Positions 17,457-26,922 are shown, counted from the stretch's first letter. The stretch: 64,000 nucleotides of DNA from an uncultured Bacteroidales bacterium (GCA_900316005.1 ONBH01000005.1:1-64000), one strand, 5' to 3'. Program-made: numbers and translations. Notes: a model not told the origin generated them from the letters alone.

Positions 17457-17530
17457 TCGGGAAGACAGGATTCGAACCTGCGACCCCCTGGTCCCAAACC
17501 AGATATTCTACCGGGCTGAACTACTTCCCG
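17457..17530 (-). tRNA. tRNA-Pro (anticodon TGG)
   Basis: Minus-strand cloverleaf with acceptor arms CGGGAAG/CTTCCCG, D-arm containing AGTTCAGCCCGGTAGA, anticodon arm CTGGTTTGGGACCAG (anticodon TGG) and T-arm GCAGGTTCGAATCCTGT. Discriminator base is A and the CCA end is not encoded. Length is 74 bases. Confidence 0.95.
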
Positions 17531-17633
17531 CTCTCAAAAAAGCGTGCAAAAGTACAACAAAATTCTGATATAACCAAATTATTTGGCTGAAAAATAGAAT
17601 TTGTAAGGTATTTTGTGCAAAATAAGTTCCCTT

Positions 17634-19007
17634 TTACACGTTTTGGTACTGCTGATAGAACTCGGTAACGGCGATGATGCCCTTTTCCCATACCTCCAGG
17701 TCCATGGATTCGTTGGGTGAGTGAATGGCATTCTGCTCCAAGCCGAATCCCATGAGGATTGTCTTGACGCCGAGAATCTGTTCAAAAGAAGAGATAATCG
17801 GAATACTGCCTCCGCGACGTGCAGCCAGAGGTCGACGACCGAAAGCTTTTGTGAATCCGTATTCGGCAGCCTTGTAAGCAGGTATATCAATGGGGCATAC
17901 GTAGCCTTGTCCGCCGTGCATGGGTGTTACCTTCACGCGCACGCCTCTGGGAGCAAGCGACAGGATATATTCTGCAAATTGGCGTGAGATCTCCTCATGG
18001 TCCTGATTCGCCACAAGCCGACAACTGACCTTGGCAAAGGCTTTGCTGGGCAGAACGGTCTTGCTTCCCTCGCCGGTATATCCGCCCCAGATACCACAGA
18101 TATCGAATGAAGGACGGCAGGAGTTACGTTCCAGGGTAGAGTAGCCTTCTTCGCCAAAGACATCATCTACATCAATAGCACGGTTGTAGGCTTCCTGCGA
18201 GAAGGGGATTTCGGCAATCATGCGTCGTTCTTCTGCCGGAATGGGTAGCACCTTGTCGTAGAAATGCGGAATGGTGATGCGGCCTTTGTCGTCAACTATC
18301 TTTGAGAGCATTTCACAGAGTGCATTCACGGGATTCTTAACAGCCCCGCCGAAATGACCACTATGCAGGTCGCGGTTCGGACCGTCAACCTCAATCTCCC
18401 AATAAGCCAGTCCGCGCAGACCGGTTGTTATGGAGGGTGTATCTTTGCCTATCATCGAGGTATCGCTCACGAGGATAATATCGCATTTGAGTAACTCTTT
18501 GTGTTCCTCAATAAACGCCTCTAACGAGGGGCTTCCTATTTCCTCTTCGCCTTCGAGAATGAACTTTACGTTGCATTTTAATAGTCCTTCGCGCACTAAA
18601 TACTCGAAAGCTTTAGCCTGAATCATTGTCTGTCCCTTGTCGTCATCGGCGCCGCGGGCATATAGTCGTCCATCGCGTTCGGTGGGTTCCCAAGGGTCGG
18701 ATTTCCACAATTCGAGCGGCTCGGCAGGCATCACATCGTAGTGACCATAGACGAGGACGGTTTTGGGTTCAGGGTTCTCGGTTCTCGGGGCGAGGTATTC
18801 GCCATAGACGAAAGGATTGCCGTTGGAGGGCATGATTTCGGCTTTCTGTATGCCTGCCTCCAGCAGGAGTTTCTTCCATTGTTCGGCACAGCGAAGCATA
18901 TCAGGCTTGTGTTCCTCCTGGCAACTAACGGAGGGGATACGAATGAGCGAGGCCCATTCCTCGCGCATACGCGAGCGGTTGGTGTTGATAAAATCTTGTA
19001 TGGTCAT
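17634..19007 (-). CDS. M20 family dipeptidase/metallopeptidase
   Basis: This 457-residue cytoplasmic enzyme should hydrolyse dipeptides or other short peptides with two zinc ions. Metal ligands are seen in VYGHYDVMPAEP (His), RGADDDKGQ (bridging Asp), EGEEEIGS (general base Glu and ligand Glu), VSDTSM (Asp) and AIHSPNE (His). The dimerisation lid lies between about 200 and 330. There is an unusual in-frame low-complexity stretch encoding PRTENPEPK near residue 75 (18765-18788), built of GGTTCTCGG-type repeats just before the active-site beta strand. Confidence 0.93.
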   Translation of the reverse strand: MTIQDFINTNRSRMREEWASLIRIPSVSCQEEHKPDMLRCAEQWKKLLLEAGIQKAEIMPSNGNPFVYGEYLAPRTENPEPKTVLVYGHYDVMPAEPLELWKSDPWEPTERDGRLYARGADDDKGQTMIQAKAFEYLVREGLLKCNVKFILEGEEEIGSPSLEAFIEEHKELLKCDIILVSDTSMIGKDTPSITTGLRGLAYWEIEVDGPNRDLHSGHFGGAVKNPVNALCEMLSKIVDDKGRITIPHFYDKVLPIPAEERRMIAEIPFSQEAYNRAIDVDDVFGEEGYSTLERNSCRPSFDICGIWGGYTGEGSKTVLPSKAFAKVSCRLVANQDHEEISRQFAEYILSLAPRGVRVKVTPMHGGQGYVCPIDIPAYKAAEYGFTKAFGRRPLAARRGGSIPIISSFEQILGVKTILMGFGLEQNAIHSPNESMDLEVWEKGIIAVTEFYQQYQNV

Positions 19008-19063
19008 GTTTTCAGTTTAGAGTTTATAGTTTATAGTTTAAAGTTATATTTGGTCATTTGTTT

Positions 19064-19128
19064 AATCCATCATTGAGCGCAGCGTCATCAATCCATCATT
19101 GAGCGCAGCGTCATCAATCCATCATTAT
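19064..19128. repeat. CATCATTGAGCGCAGCG spacer repeat
   Basis: CCATCATTGAGCGCAGCGTCAT is present twice in tandem with a third partial copy (ATCCATCATTATT). The same phrase with AAGCGCAGCGCT recurs at 26808-26922 and 28300-28357. Confidence 0.8.
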
Positions 19129-19832
19129 TTCTTACTTCTGATTAAGCGGCTGAGTAGGTCATATACTTCTTGTAGCTCAGGGTCGAGTAGGGCTCGATGG
19201 TGTGCCATCACGACCTCATCGCCACGCTGTGCAGGACCCGATTGAGCCTCGCGAGGTGTGAGGCTGTGCACCTTGGCGGCTGTCTCGTCGATGAGAGGCA
19301 GCAAGGCCCGGAATGGTATAGAAGTCCCTTTGAGCAAGTCGGCGGCTATGGTGAACATCAGGTTCGAGAAGTTGTTGGCAAAGACGCCGGCTACATGAAG
19401 CCGTTCGCGGTCGGCCTGTGATGCCTCGTAAATATGGCTTGAGAGCGTCAGCGCCAGGGAATAGAGAGCGGATACATCGTCAATACCGCGTGCTTCGATG
19501 AAGAGGGGTACGGACGAGAAATCGGTCAGGGGACTGGCTTTCGTAAAGGTCTGGAAGGGGTACAGAATACCGGCATGCGGTTTGTCGTCGCCAAAAACGG
19601 AAAGCGGAATTGTACCACTGGTATGTATATGGAGCGCGCGCGTCTGTACGTGTACGCGTGCAATAACCTCCTCCAGAGCCGTGTCACGAATAGCATAGAT
19701 ATAGGCATCGGCATTGAGTGGCAAGCCATCAAGGGTACGCGACGAGATAAAATCCGTCGTCATACCCTTCGATAGGAAAGCCTTATATAGGCTTGTGCCC
19801 ACGTTTCCTTGTCCGATGATTGTAATACGCAT
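19125..19832 (-). CDS. Rossmann-fold oxidoreductase-like protein with DUF2520 domain
   Basis: The 235-residue protein starts with the NAD(P)-binding motif IIGQGNVGTSL. It continues with a Rossmann half carrying LHTSGTIPLSVF and ILYPFQTFTK. The C-terminal DUF2520 helical half holds AGVFANNFSNLMF, LLPLIDETAAKV and QSGPAQRGD. It resembles 6-phosphogluconate dehydrogenase-like or F420-dependent reductase folds; the substrate is unknown. It lies just downstream of yidC on the same strand, separated by 51 bases of GTACGAT words. Confidence 0.88.
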   Translation of the reverse strand: MRITIIGQGNVGTSLYKAFLSKGMTTDFISSRTLDGLPLNADAYIYAIRDTALEEVIARVHVQTRALHIHTSGTIPLSVFGDDKPHAGILYPFQTFTKASPLTDFSSVPLFIEARGIDDVSALYSLALTLSSHIYEASQADRERLHVAGVFANNFSNLMFTIAADLLKGTSIPFRALLPLIDETAAKVHSLTPREAQSGPAQRGDEVVMAHHRALLDPELQEVYDLLSRLIRSKK

Positions 19833-19883
19833 GTTTATGTACGATTTACTTATGTACGATGTACGATTTGTCCTTCGTACATA

Positions 19884-21797
19884 TTAATGTCTTCTTTGTT
19901 GTGCCTTGGCTTGTTCGCGGGCGAGGCGTTGCTGCTCACGCTGCATGGCTTCGAGACGCTGCATGAAGCCGGATTTCTTCTTGGTGCTGTTCTTCTTGGC
20001 GTTTTCCTCCATCTGGCGGAGCAGTTGCTCATCGTCGATTGCCCAGCGGAAAATCATGGTCTGCAGGATGGTGAAACCGAGCGAGAGGAGGTAGTAGTAA
20101 CTCAGGCCGGCTGCGTAGTCGTTGAAGATGAAGAAGAACATCAGCGGCATGAGGTACATCATCCATTTCATGAACTTCATGTTCGGGTCTGTAGCCTGCG
20201 ACTGCATCGTCACGAAGGTGTAGGCGAAGTTGGTAACGGTCATCAGCACGCAGAAGAGGCTGAGGTGGTCACCAATGAGGGGTAGGTTATAACCCCACGA
20301 AAGGATGGCATCGTAGGTTGAGAGATCGTCGGCCCAGAGGAAACTCTTGCCGCGCAGCTCGATGGCGGTGGGGAAGAACCAGAACATGGCAATCAGAATA
20401 GGCATCTGGAACAACATCGGTAGGCAGCCCGACATCGGACTGACACCCGCGCGTTGATACAAAGCCATCATGGCCTGCTGGCGTTCCTGCATCTTGTCGG
20501 CAGGATATTTGGCGTTGATCTCATCAATCTGCGGACGCAACACGCGCATCTTAGCGCTTGACTTGTACGAAGCAAACACGAAGGGCAGAATGATGATTTT
20601 GATAACAAGTGTCATCAGCAGGATGACCAGACCGATATGAAGTCCCCATGACTGGAAGAGATCGAACATCGGGATGGTCAGAATCTTGTTGATCCATGCC
20701 ACAATCTTCCAACCCAGCGGCACCAGTTCCTTGAGGTGCAGCCGTTGGTCTTTCTCCACGCCCTGGTCATAGGCCTTGAGGGTGTTATAGTGGTTCGGAC
20801 CAAAGTAGTAGCGGAAGTCGGTTGTCTTCTGTCCGCGGATGTCAAAAGGCACACTGGTCTTGGTGCGATATTCCTTGATGTAACGCGAGTGCGACCCTTG
20901 GGGAGTCGATTCCATCTCTGTGGAGGTGAAGGCATCGTCAGCGATGAGGACAGTAGAGAAGAACTGGTCTTTGTAGCCAATCCATTGGATGCGGGCATTC
21001 TCACGCTTAGAGTCGCTCTTTTGTTCGGAGAGCGTTTCCATTTCGCCGCCTACCAGCATATATTGTATGCGCGCATAGCGCTCCTCGAACTTGCGTCCGC
21101 GTTCCTGCTGCGGGATGAGTTGGTCCCACTGCATCTCAACGGAGTTGATATTTTGTGCCAAAACCTGTTGCATGCCGTGGGGACGCATGGAGAAGGATAC
21201 CATATACTCGTCATCGGGCAAGGTATAGACGAAATCGAGCCAAGCGTCTTCGATGTCGGTCTTCAGACGCATGGTGACACTATTGCTTGTTGTCTCAGCG
21301 GGTTCGAAGAAGAGGTTTCGGGTGGCGAGCACGCGGTTGTTGGCAGTCACGAGTGTAAATGACAACTGTGACTCGTCGTCGCGGAAGAGCGAGAGGAAAT
21401 GAAGGCTATCGTTATATGCCTTGTACTCCTTCAGCTCCGCCTGACGGATACGTCCGCCCTGATAGGCGATATTGAGGCGCAGTTTGTTGTTCTCCAGCAC
21501 CACGGTTTTGTCTTCGCCTTGTGCAGAGGGAGCAAAATTGCCATAGGTAGCCTGTACTTGTTGTTGCATCAAGTCTGCACGCTCGGCCTGGAAGGCTGAG
21601 TCGGCTTTGGCCTGCTCGGCTGCTGCCAACTGGTCGGCAATCAGCTGTGCCTCGGCTTGGGCCTGACGAACAAGAGCAATACTGTCATACTGACGTTGGC
21701 GTTCCGCCAATTGTTCTTTGGACGGACGCTGTAAAAAAGAAAATCCTACAATAATTCCGGCTATGAGTAAAAAGCCGATCCAAGTGTTTTTATCCAT
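19884..21797 (-). CDS. yidC: Membrane protein insertase YidC
   Basis: The 637-residue inner-membrane insertase has an N-terminal anchor (NTWIGFLLIAGIIVGFSFL), a large periplasmic beta domain (about 80-360) and a conserved core of five helices from WGLHIGLVILLMTLVIKIII onward. The cytoplasmic loop KSSAKMRVLRPQIDEINAKY, the coiled coil with MALYQRAGVSP and the arginine-rich tail are typical. It would insert proteins alone or with SecYEG. Its ATG abuts the stop codon of folA without a gap, so it is cotranscribed with thyA-folA. Confidence 0.97.
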   Translation of the reverse strand: MDKNTWIGFLLIAGIIVGFSFLQRPSKEQLAERQRQYDSIALVRQAQAEAQLIADQLAAAEQAKADSAFQAERADLMQQQVQATYGNFAPSAQGEDKTVVLENNKLRLNIAYQGGRIRQAELKEYKAYNDSLHFLSLFRDDESQLSFTLVTANNRVLATRNLFFEPAETTSNSVTMRLKTDIEDAWLDFVYTLPDDEYMVSFSMRPHGMQQVLAQNINSVEMQWDQLIPQQERGRKFEERYARIQYMLVGGEMETLSEQKSDSKRENARIQWIGYKDQFFSTVLIADDAFTSTEMESTPQGSHSRYIKEYRTKTSVPFDIRGQKTTDFRYYFGPNHYNTLKAYDQGVEKDQRLHLKELVPLGWKIVAWINKILTIPMFDLFQSWGLHIGLVILLMTLVIKIIILPFVFASYKSSAKMRVLRPQIDEINAKYPADKMQERQQAMMALYQRAGVSPMSGCLPMLFQMPILIAMFWFFPTAIELRGKSFLWADDLSTYDAILSWGYNLPLIGDHLSLFCVLMTVTNFAYTFVTMQSQATDPNMKFMKWMMYLMPLMFFFIFNDYAAGLSYYYLLSLGFTILQTMIFRWAIDDEQLLRQMEENAKKNSTKKKSGFMQRLEAMQREQQRLAREQAKAQQRRH

Positions 21798-22289
21798 TTA
21801 ATTACGTTTGATATATTCGGTAAAAGTATAGTCGTAAGGGTTGTCTGCGTCTGCGAAGTGATGTTCCTCGCTTGCGACTTGCCATATTCGTGTATCAATC
21901 ACAGGGAAGAATGTATCGGCATCCTCCCAGGCATGATGGAGATGTGTGATATAGAGTTTATCTGCCAGGGGCATAAACTGGCGATAGACCATTCCGCCGC
22001 CGATGACGAAGGCTTCGTCTTCGTTACGGACCATTTCCTGCAACTCGGGAATGGAGTAGGCTACCTCAGCACCCTCGAAGGTGCGTCCGGCAACGTCTGT
22101 CAGCACGATGTTACGGCGCTTGGGTAGGGGACGCTTGGGCAACGATAGATAGGTGCGCTCACCCATGAGGACCGTATGACCCTGGGTCACTTCTTTGAAG
22201 TGTTTCAAGTCCGCCGGCATGTGGCACAACAGGTCTCCCTGCTTGCCAATGGCATTATTTTCTGCTACAGCTACGATGATACTAAGCAT
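21798..22289 (-). CDS. folA: Dihydrofolate reductase
   Basis: The 163-residue enzyme reduces dihydrofolate to tetrahydrofolate with NADPH. The opening IIVAVAENNAIGKQGDLL and PADLKHFKEVT place the catalytic acid at Asp27; GHTVLMGERTYLS and FVIGGGMVYRQF are the cofactor motifs. Position 22, usually Trp in E. coli-type enzymes, is Cys here. It lies between thyA and yidC, and the link with thymidylate synthase is metabolic because ThyA produces dihydrofolate. Confidence 0.95.
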   Translation of the reverse strand: MLSIIVAVAENNAIGKQGDLLCHMPADLKHFKEVTQGHTVLMGERTYLSLPKRPLPKRRNIVLTDVAGRTFEGAEVAYSIPELQEMVRNEDEAFVIGGGMVYRQFMPLADKLYITHLHHAWEDADTFFPVIDTRIWQVASEEHHFADADNPYDYTFTEYIKRN

Positions 22290-22292
22290 AAT

Positions 22293-22357
22293 CTTAAATC
22301 TTAAATTTTAAATCTTAAATCTTAAATTTTAAATCTTAAATCTTAAATCTTAAATTC
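22293..22357. repeat. AATCTTAA tandem repeat between folA and thyA
   Basis: About eight copies of the 9-base word AAATCTTAA or AAATTTTAA lie in tandem in the 74-base gap. No promoter is seen. Confidence 0.85.
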
Positions 22358-22363
22358 TAATCT

Positions 22364-23158
22364 CTATACGGCGACTTTCCCTGCAATGTGAGGGTGGGGA
22401 TTGTATCCTTCCAGACGGAAGTCCTCGTACCGAAAGTCGAATAGGTTCTTTACGTCAGGGTTGAGGTTCATGGTGGGTAGTGGGCGCGGTTCGCGGGTGA
22501 GTTGCAGTTGTACCTGTTCCAGGTGGTTGAGGTAGATATGTGCGTCGCCCAAGGTGTGCACAAAGTCGCCGCATTGGAGCCCCGTGACCTGTGCCATCAT
22601 CTGCAGTAGCAGGGCGTACGAGGCGATATTGAAGGGCACTCCCAAGAATACATCCGCGGAGCGTTGGTAGAGCTGCAGGCTCAACTTGCCATCCGCCACG
22701 TAGAACTGGAACAGACAATGGCAGGGGGGTAATGCCATTTGGTCCACTTCCGCCACGTTCCATGCCGATACCAGCAAGCGGCGGCTATCGGGATTGGTAC
22801 GAATCTGCTGAACCAGATTGCTTATCTGATCGATGCTACCGCCGTTGTAGTCCGGCCAGGAACGCCATTGGTGCCCATAGACGGGGCCCAATTCACCGGA
22901 GGCATCTGCCCACTCATCCCAGATGCTAACGCCGTGTTCCTGCAGGTAGCGGACGTTCGTATCGCCGCGTAGGAACCACAACAACTCGTAGATGATGGAT
23001 TTCAGATGCAGTTTCTTGGTCGTCAGTAGCGGGAAACCCTCTGCCATATTGAAACGCATCTGATGCCCAAAGACGGAGCGGGTACCCGTTCCTGTTCGGT
23101 CGTGTTTGACCACGCCCTCACGCATGATGCGCTCGCATAAATCCAAATATTGTTTCAT
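22364..23158 (-). CDS. thyA: Thymidylate synthase
   Basis: The 264-residue enzyme, exactly the E. coli length, converts dUMP to dTMP with methylene-tetrahydrofolate. It shows [27 protein letters not shown], the catalytic cysteine in [32 protein letters not shown] and the C-terminal KVAV. The ATG at 23158 (MKQYLDLC) aligns with the E. coli start; an in-frame start three codons earlier is less likely. Confidence 0.98.
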   Translation of the reverse strand: MKQYLDLCERIMREGVVKHDRTGTGTRSVFGHQMRFNMAEGFPLLTTKKLHLKSIIYELLWFLRGDTNVRYLQEHGVSIWDEWADASGELGPVYGHQWRSWPDYNGGSIDQISNLVQQIRTNPDSRRLLVSAWNVAEVDQMALPPCHCLFQFYVADGKLSLQLYQRSADVFLGVPFNIASYALLLQMMAQVTGLQCGDFVHTLGDAHIYLNHLEQVQLQLTREPRPLPTMNLNPDVKNLFDFRYEDFRLEGYNPHPHIAGKVAV

Positions 23159-23159
23159 A

Positions 23160-23306
23160 ACTATCAATTGTCAACTATCAATTATCAACTATCAACTATC
23201 GTACGGCTTTAGCCGATCGTTCGAGGCTTTGCCGAGATAAGAATTGTCAACTATCAATTATCAACTATCAATTATCAACTATCAATTATCAACTCTCAAC
23301 ACTCAA
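23160..23306. repeat. Tandem AACTATCAATTATC spacer with two small hairpins
   Basis: About eight copies of the 14-base word AACTATCAATTATC or close variants surround a centre with CGGC-TTTA-GCCG and GGC-TTT-GCC hairpins (about 23203-23236). The whole 147-base gap is low complexity and has no gene. Confidence 0.85.
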
Positions 23307-25385
23307 CTAATAAAGCTTGTAAGTTGTTCTAAGCACCTTAAACTCCGTGCGACGGTTGATTTGGTTGCAAATCTCCTGTTGTTCTTCCGTCAGGTTGGCG
23401 ATGAACTCGGGTGTCAGCGCTTGTCCTTCGGGAATAAAGCGGTACCGCTTGGTGATGGCTTTGTCTGCCACAACGGGTTTATCCTCGCCGTAGCCCACGG
23501 GGGTCAGGCGTTCGCGGTCAATACCATGTTCGATGAGGTAGCGTACACAACTCTCGGCACGCTTCTCCGATAGGCGTTTGTTGAAGAGGCTGTCACCTTT
23601 CATATCGGTATGTGCTGAAAGCTCAATGGTGATATTGGGGTTGTCATTCAGCAGTTTAACCAATGCTTGCATGCCGGTCTCCGACTCGGGCGTCAGTTCC
23701 CATTTGCCGAACTCGTAGAAGATGTTATCCATCGTCACGGGTTTGGAAATCATCGGCAGACTGAAATCCTGTTGGTAGGTCTTGCTGTCGTATAGGTCAC
23801 GGGTCGTGAGCATCTGTTTCTGATTCAGGTAGCCGCGTGCGGTGGCGAGCATCACGTAGCGTGCGTCTTTCTTCAGGTTCAGCCGGTAGGTTCCATCGCG
23901 GCGAGCCTGTATCTTTTGGTTCGTGCCGTCGTCGCCCACCAGTCGGAGCGTAGCGTTGGCAATGGGGTCGCCGTTGTTATCCAGCACACTACCTTCTACG
24001 GCAAATACCATCTCGGGCAGGATGAAGCGGTAAATCATATCGATACCTTTCTTCTGTCCGCGGTTGGAGGATAGATAGCCGTTGTCGGTCTTGCCCTCAA
24101 AGGTGATACCAAAGTCGTCGCCCGAGGAGTTGATCGGAAGCCCCATGTTGTATAGATCCCAAGTCATCAGTCCCGTGGTGTCGTATCCCAAAGGAAGGGC
24201 TTTGTAGATATCCAGTCCGCCGTAACCGGGATGACCGTTGGTGGAGTAGAAGAACACACCGTCGGCACGCATAGAGGGGTACATCTCATCGCCTGAGGTG
24301 TTGATCTGTGGGCCCATGTTACGGACGTTGATCCAGCTGTCTTCTTCCTTCTCCGCCATCCATATATCCTTGCCGCCGAAGCCATCGGGTGCGTCGGAGG
24401 CGAAGTACAGCGTGTCGCCCGACGCATTAACGGATGGATGCCCCACGCTGATAGTACTATCGATGAACAGCTTCACTTCCTTCGGCTCGCTCCATTCGCC
24501 GCCGGTGCGGGTCGAGGTGAATATCTTGGCGCCAAGGTCCTGACCGTTGATGGGCTTGGAGTACGTGAAGTACATAGTCTTGCCATCGCCCGTGAAGCAG
24601 CATACGCCCATTTCTGCCGTTGCCGACTTGCCGCCGGATGCCGTACTATCGTTCTCGCTTTCTTCGGTCTCGGTCTCTGAATACAATCCATCAGGCAGTT
24701 CGATTTCTTCCCATTCGCCGTTCTGATTCTTGCGGGTGGAGTAGAGGTTAAAGGTGGCGATGCCCGTTACGGGACTCGGTCGCTTCAGGGTCTTCTTGCC
24801 TTTTTGTTTCTCCTGGCGGTTTGAGGTGAACATCAGCGCATCGGCATCTTGCCCGATGAATGCGGGCGCGAAGTTAGACGAACGCTTGGCGTTAAAATCC
24901 TTCGCTGCACTCACACGGAAGCGACTGGGTTGTTTCTTCCATTCGTTCATCTGTCGACATGCGTAGATACCCGCCTGAGCGGTGTAGTCATCCGGATGGC
25001 TATCCAGGTAGAGTAGGTAGTTCTTCTCTGCCTCGCGGTACTTACCTTGATAGGCTTGCACTTGTGCCAGACGCAGAAAGACGATGGAGTCTTGCAACTG
25101 GTACTTGTAGCGTACAGCGTTTTTGTACATGGTTTCGGCGCGGGTGTTATTGAGTATGCGGTTGCATTCGCCCTGCCGGAAAGCCACATATGCCTTCATT
25201 TGTTTGTCTTTCTTAGGCGAAATGCGGCTATAGACCTGTTTGTAAGTCTCGCCGGCGTCGTAGTATTCGCCTATCTCAAATTTCTTGTCTGCACGCTTCA
25301 AGCGCGTCTTGATGCTGCACGAACTCAGCACTCCGATGAGGAGCACGAGAGCGATAATCGGTATGTGTTTTTGCGTATTATCCAT
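23307..25385 (-). CDS. PorE-like type 9 secretion lipoprotein (TPR, beta-propeller, CRD, OmpA)
   Basis: The 692-residue protein begins with a lipoprotein signal ending LSSC (Cys23). Domains run TPR helices (about 30-165), PD40-type beta-propeller blades (KTMYFTYSKPI, DTLYFASDAPDGFGGKDIW, GVFFYSTNGHPGYGGLDIY; about 170-440), a carboxypeptidase-regulatory domain (EGSVLDNNGDPIANATLRL) and a C-terminal OmpA domain (ELSAHTDMKGDSLFNKRLSEKRAESC) that binds peptidoglycan. This order is that of PorE, a component anchoring the type 9 secretion system. I chose ATG 25385 because the longer frame starts inside the promoter. Confidence 0.85.
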   Translation of the reverse strand: MDNTQKHIPIIALVLLIGVLSSCSIKTRLKRADKKFEIGEYYDAGETYKQVYSRISPKKDKQMKAYVAFRQGECNRILNNTRAETMYKNAVRYKYQLQDSIVFLRLAQVQAYQGKYREAEKNYLLYLDSHPDDYTAQAGIYACRQMNEWKKQPSRFRVSAAKDFNAKRSSNFAPAFIGQDADALMFTSNRQEKQKGKKTLKRPSPVTGIATFNLYSTRKNQNGEWEEIELPDGLYSETETEESENDSTASGGKSATAEMGVCCFTGDGKTMYFTYSKPINGQDLGAKIFTSTRTGGEWSEPKEVKLFIDSTISVGHPSVNASGDTLYFASDAPDGFGGKDIWMAEKEEDSWINVRNMGPQINTSGDEMYPSMRADGVFFYSTNGHPGYGGLDIYKALPLGYDTTGLMTWDLYNMGLPINSSGDDFGITFEGKTDNGYLSSNRGQKKGIDMIYRFILPEMVFAVEGSVLDNNGDPIANATLRLVGDDGTNQKIQARRDGTYRLNLKKDARYVMLATARGYLNQKQMLTTRDLYDSKTYQQDFSLPMISKPVTMDNIFYEFGKWELTPESETGMQALVKLLNDNPNITIELSAHTDMKGDSLFNKRLSEKRAESCVRYLIEHGIDRERLTPVGYGEDKPVVADKAITKRYRFIPEGQALTPEFIANLTEEQQEICNQINRRTEFKVLRTTYKLY

Positions 25386-25394
25386 TTTACGCCG

Positions 25395-25425
25395 CAAAAG
25401 TACAAAAAAAAAATGACATACGCAA
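25395..25425 (-). promoter_or_regulatory. Promoter of the PorE-like gene
   Basis: TACTTTTG (25395-25402) with TTGCGTATGTCA starting 20 bases upstream on the minus strand. The start codon at 25385 lies only about 10 bases below the -7 element, so the mRNA is nearly leaderless. Confidence 0.8.
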
Positions 25426-25427
25426 AA

Positions 25428-25461
25428 AAAATCGCAGAAATCTTTGCGTTTCTGCGATTTT
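25428..25461 (-). terminator. Terminator of the DUF3078 gene
   Basis: AAAATCGCAGAAA and TTTCTGCGATTTT form a 13-bp stem around an 8-base loop, followed on the minus strand by further T residues. It overlaps the region just upstream of the PorE promoter. Confidence 0.9.
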
Positions 25462-25490
25462 GAGTGTGAGAAAGCATTGTAGATGGCTAA

Positions 25491-26717
25491 TCAGAATGAG
25501 TAACCAACACCGATTCCGAGCACACCTTTGAACTGAACGCGCTCTTTGTAGTTCTCATCCGAGTCGGCAATAAGGGTCCCGGGATAATACTTTAGGTTTG
25601 CCTGGAAATTGATTTGCAGGCATTTCAGGAACTGATAACCCAAAACCAAGTCCCAGTCGATATCAAAATTACCGAAGTAGCGGTTCTTGGATGACCATTC
25701 GAAATAACTGTCAAACGGGTCGAGTGCATTCCAGTCTGCCTCTGTACGTGGGGTTCCATCCGGATTACCCGCTCTGATCCAGGCTTCTTTTACATTGAAT
25801 CCCTTGCCTTGATACGGGGTGAAGAGAGCCAACGTGGTACTGAACTTGAAGTCCTTGTGACTATAGGCAATACCGCCCTTGAAGCTTAAACCCAACTCAA
25901 CGCGTGCATTATGATACTCTTTTTGGACTACTTTACCGTTGTCGCTATAACTGAATGTACCGTATTTCTCTTGCAAAGAAGTACGAAAATCCCAATGCTC
26001 TTCCCTGGCAGCAGTATAGCCGCCTTCGGATTCGTACTTTTTCACTCTTTCATCGTACGCTTTTTGCGCCGCTGCTCTGGCTGCATCGTCCTTGGCGTTC
26101 TCCATGGCATAAACCTCGGCGTAGCAATACTCCTCTTTGGTGTAGTACTCATTGATTTTCTCGCTGACATATGCTGTGGTAACTCGTCCGGCAACGGGAG
26201 ATAGATATACCGAGAAATTACATCCCTTCACGTTCGTTTTCCAGTCGATACCTACCGAGATGTCCGTGTACGAAGGAGCCAACCAATTGGAGTGAATGAA
26301 GTCGTAGCCTTTCTGGTACTTGCGTCCAAGCGCATACTGGCTTTGGAAGCCTGCGCTAACGGTTAGATACCAATTCTCTTTGAACTCCCAACCGAATTTG
26401 GTAGCTAACTTGATGTTATCGCTCGACTTCTGGTATGGATCTTCTTTCTGATCTCGCCATGTTAATCCGAAGTCTGTGTCAAAATTGGTTTCCCATGCCA
26501 TGGCATCTTTGTGATACAACAAGTGTAGCTTCGCATATACAAAGCCTGTCACGCTGTTCTTACCTCCTGACGTCCAGTTGAAATTACCCGTTGCCGCGGC
26601 ATTCACACCTAATGAACCATCAAACTTCCATGCGCTCTCTTTCGGAGCATCCGCCTCTTGTGCAAACATACCAACTGACAATAGCGCGAACAAAGTAAAA
26701 GAAAAAATACGTTTCAT
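25491..26717 (-). CDS. DUF3078 outer-membrane beta-barrel protein
   Basis: The 408-residue protein starts with a signal peptide (MKRIFSFTLFALLSVGMFAQ) and then alternates short polar and aromatic beta strands (WKFDGSLGVNAAATGNFNW, LHLLYHKDAMAWETNFD, ENWYLTVSAGFQSQY). It ends with a C-terminal strand GIGVGYSF whose final Phe is typical of outer-membrane barrels. Family and length match DUF3078 of Bacteroidetes; the function is unknown. A helical Lys/Glu/Ala-rich insert (about 210-240) probably forms an extracellular or periplasmic loop. The ATG at 26717 gives the signal peptide. Confidence 0.85.
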   Translation of the reverse strand: MKRIFSFTLFALLSVGMFAQEADAPKESAWKFDGSLGVNAAATGNFNWTSGGKNSVTGFVYAKLHLLYHKDAMAWETNFDTDFGLTWRDQKEDPYQKSSDNIKLATKFGWEFKENWYLTVSAGFQSQYALGRKYQKGYDFIHSNWLAPSYTDISVGIDWKTNVKGCNFSVYLSPVAGRVTTAYVSEKINEYYTKEEYCYAEVYAMENAKDDAARAAAQKAYDERVKKYESEGGYTAAREEHWDFRTSLQEKYGTFSYSDNGKVVQKEYHNARVELGLSFKGGIAYSHKDFKFSTTLALFTPYQGKGFNVKEAWIRAGNPDGTPRTEADWNALDPFDSYFEWSSKNRYFGNFDIDWDLVLGYQFLKCLQINFQANLKYYPGTLIADSDENYKERVQFKGVLGIGVGYSF

Positions 26718-26770
26718 GTTATAAAAAAATATTAGTGATGTTATAAATAGTCGTACCATCGGTATTCAGT

Positions 26771-26806
26771 AAAAATCGCAGAAATCTTTCAATCTCTGCG
26801 ATTTTT
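26771..26806 (-). terminator. Terminator of the DUF1015 gene
   Basis: AAAAATCGCAGA and TCTGCGATTTTT form a 12-bp stem. The stem is the same sequence as in the terminator at 25428-25461, at the other side of the DUF3078 gene. Confidence 0.85.
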
Positions 26807-26807
26807 C

Positions 26808-26922
26808 ATCAATCCATCATTAAGCGTAGCGCTCAATTCATCATTATAGTCATCATTAAGCGTAGCGCTCAATCCATCATTATAGTCATCATTAAGCGCA
26901 GCGCTCAATCCATCATTATTCT
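26808..26922. repeat. CATCATTAAGCGCAGCGCTCAATC repeat cluster
   Basis: Three full units of CATCATTAAGCG(T/C)AGCGCTCAAT are spaced by TCATTATAGT. Each has a small palindrome (AGCGC-A-GCGCT or AGCG-TAG-CGCT). The last copy touches the 3' end of the DUF1015 gene. Confidence 0.85.

Noticed and set aside
22724-22729. Six-G run in thyA as a further contingency tract
   Set aside because: It encodes the conserved active-site PPC region of thymidylate synthase; six G is within chance and the gene is housekeeping.
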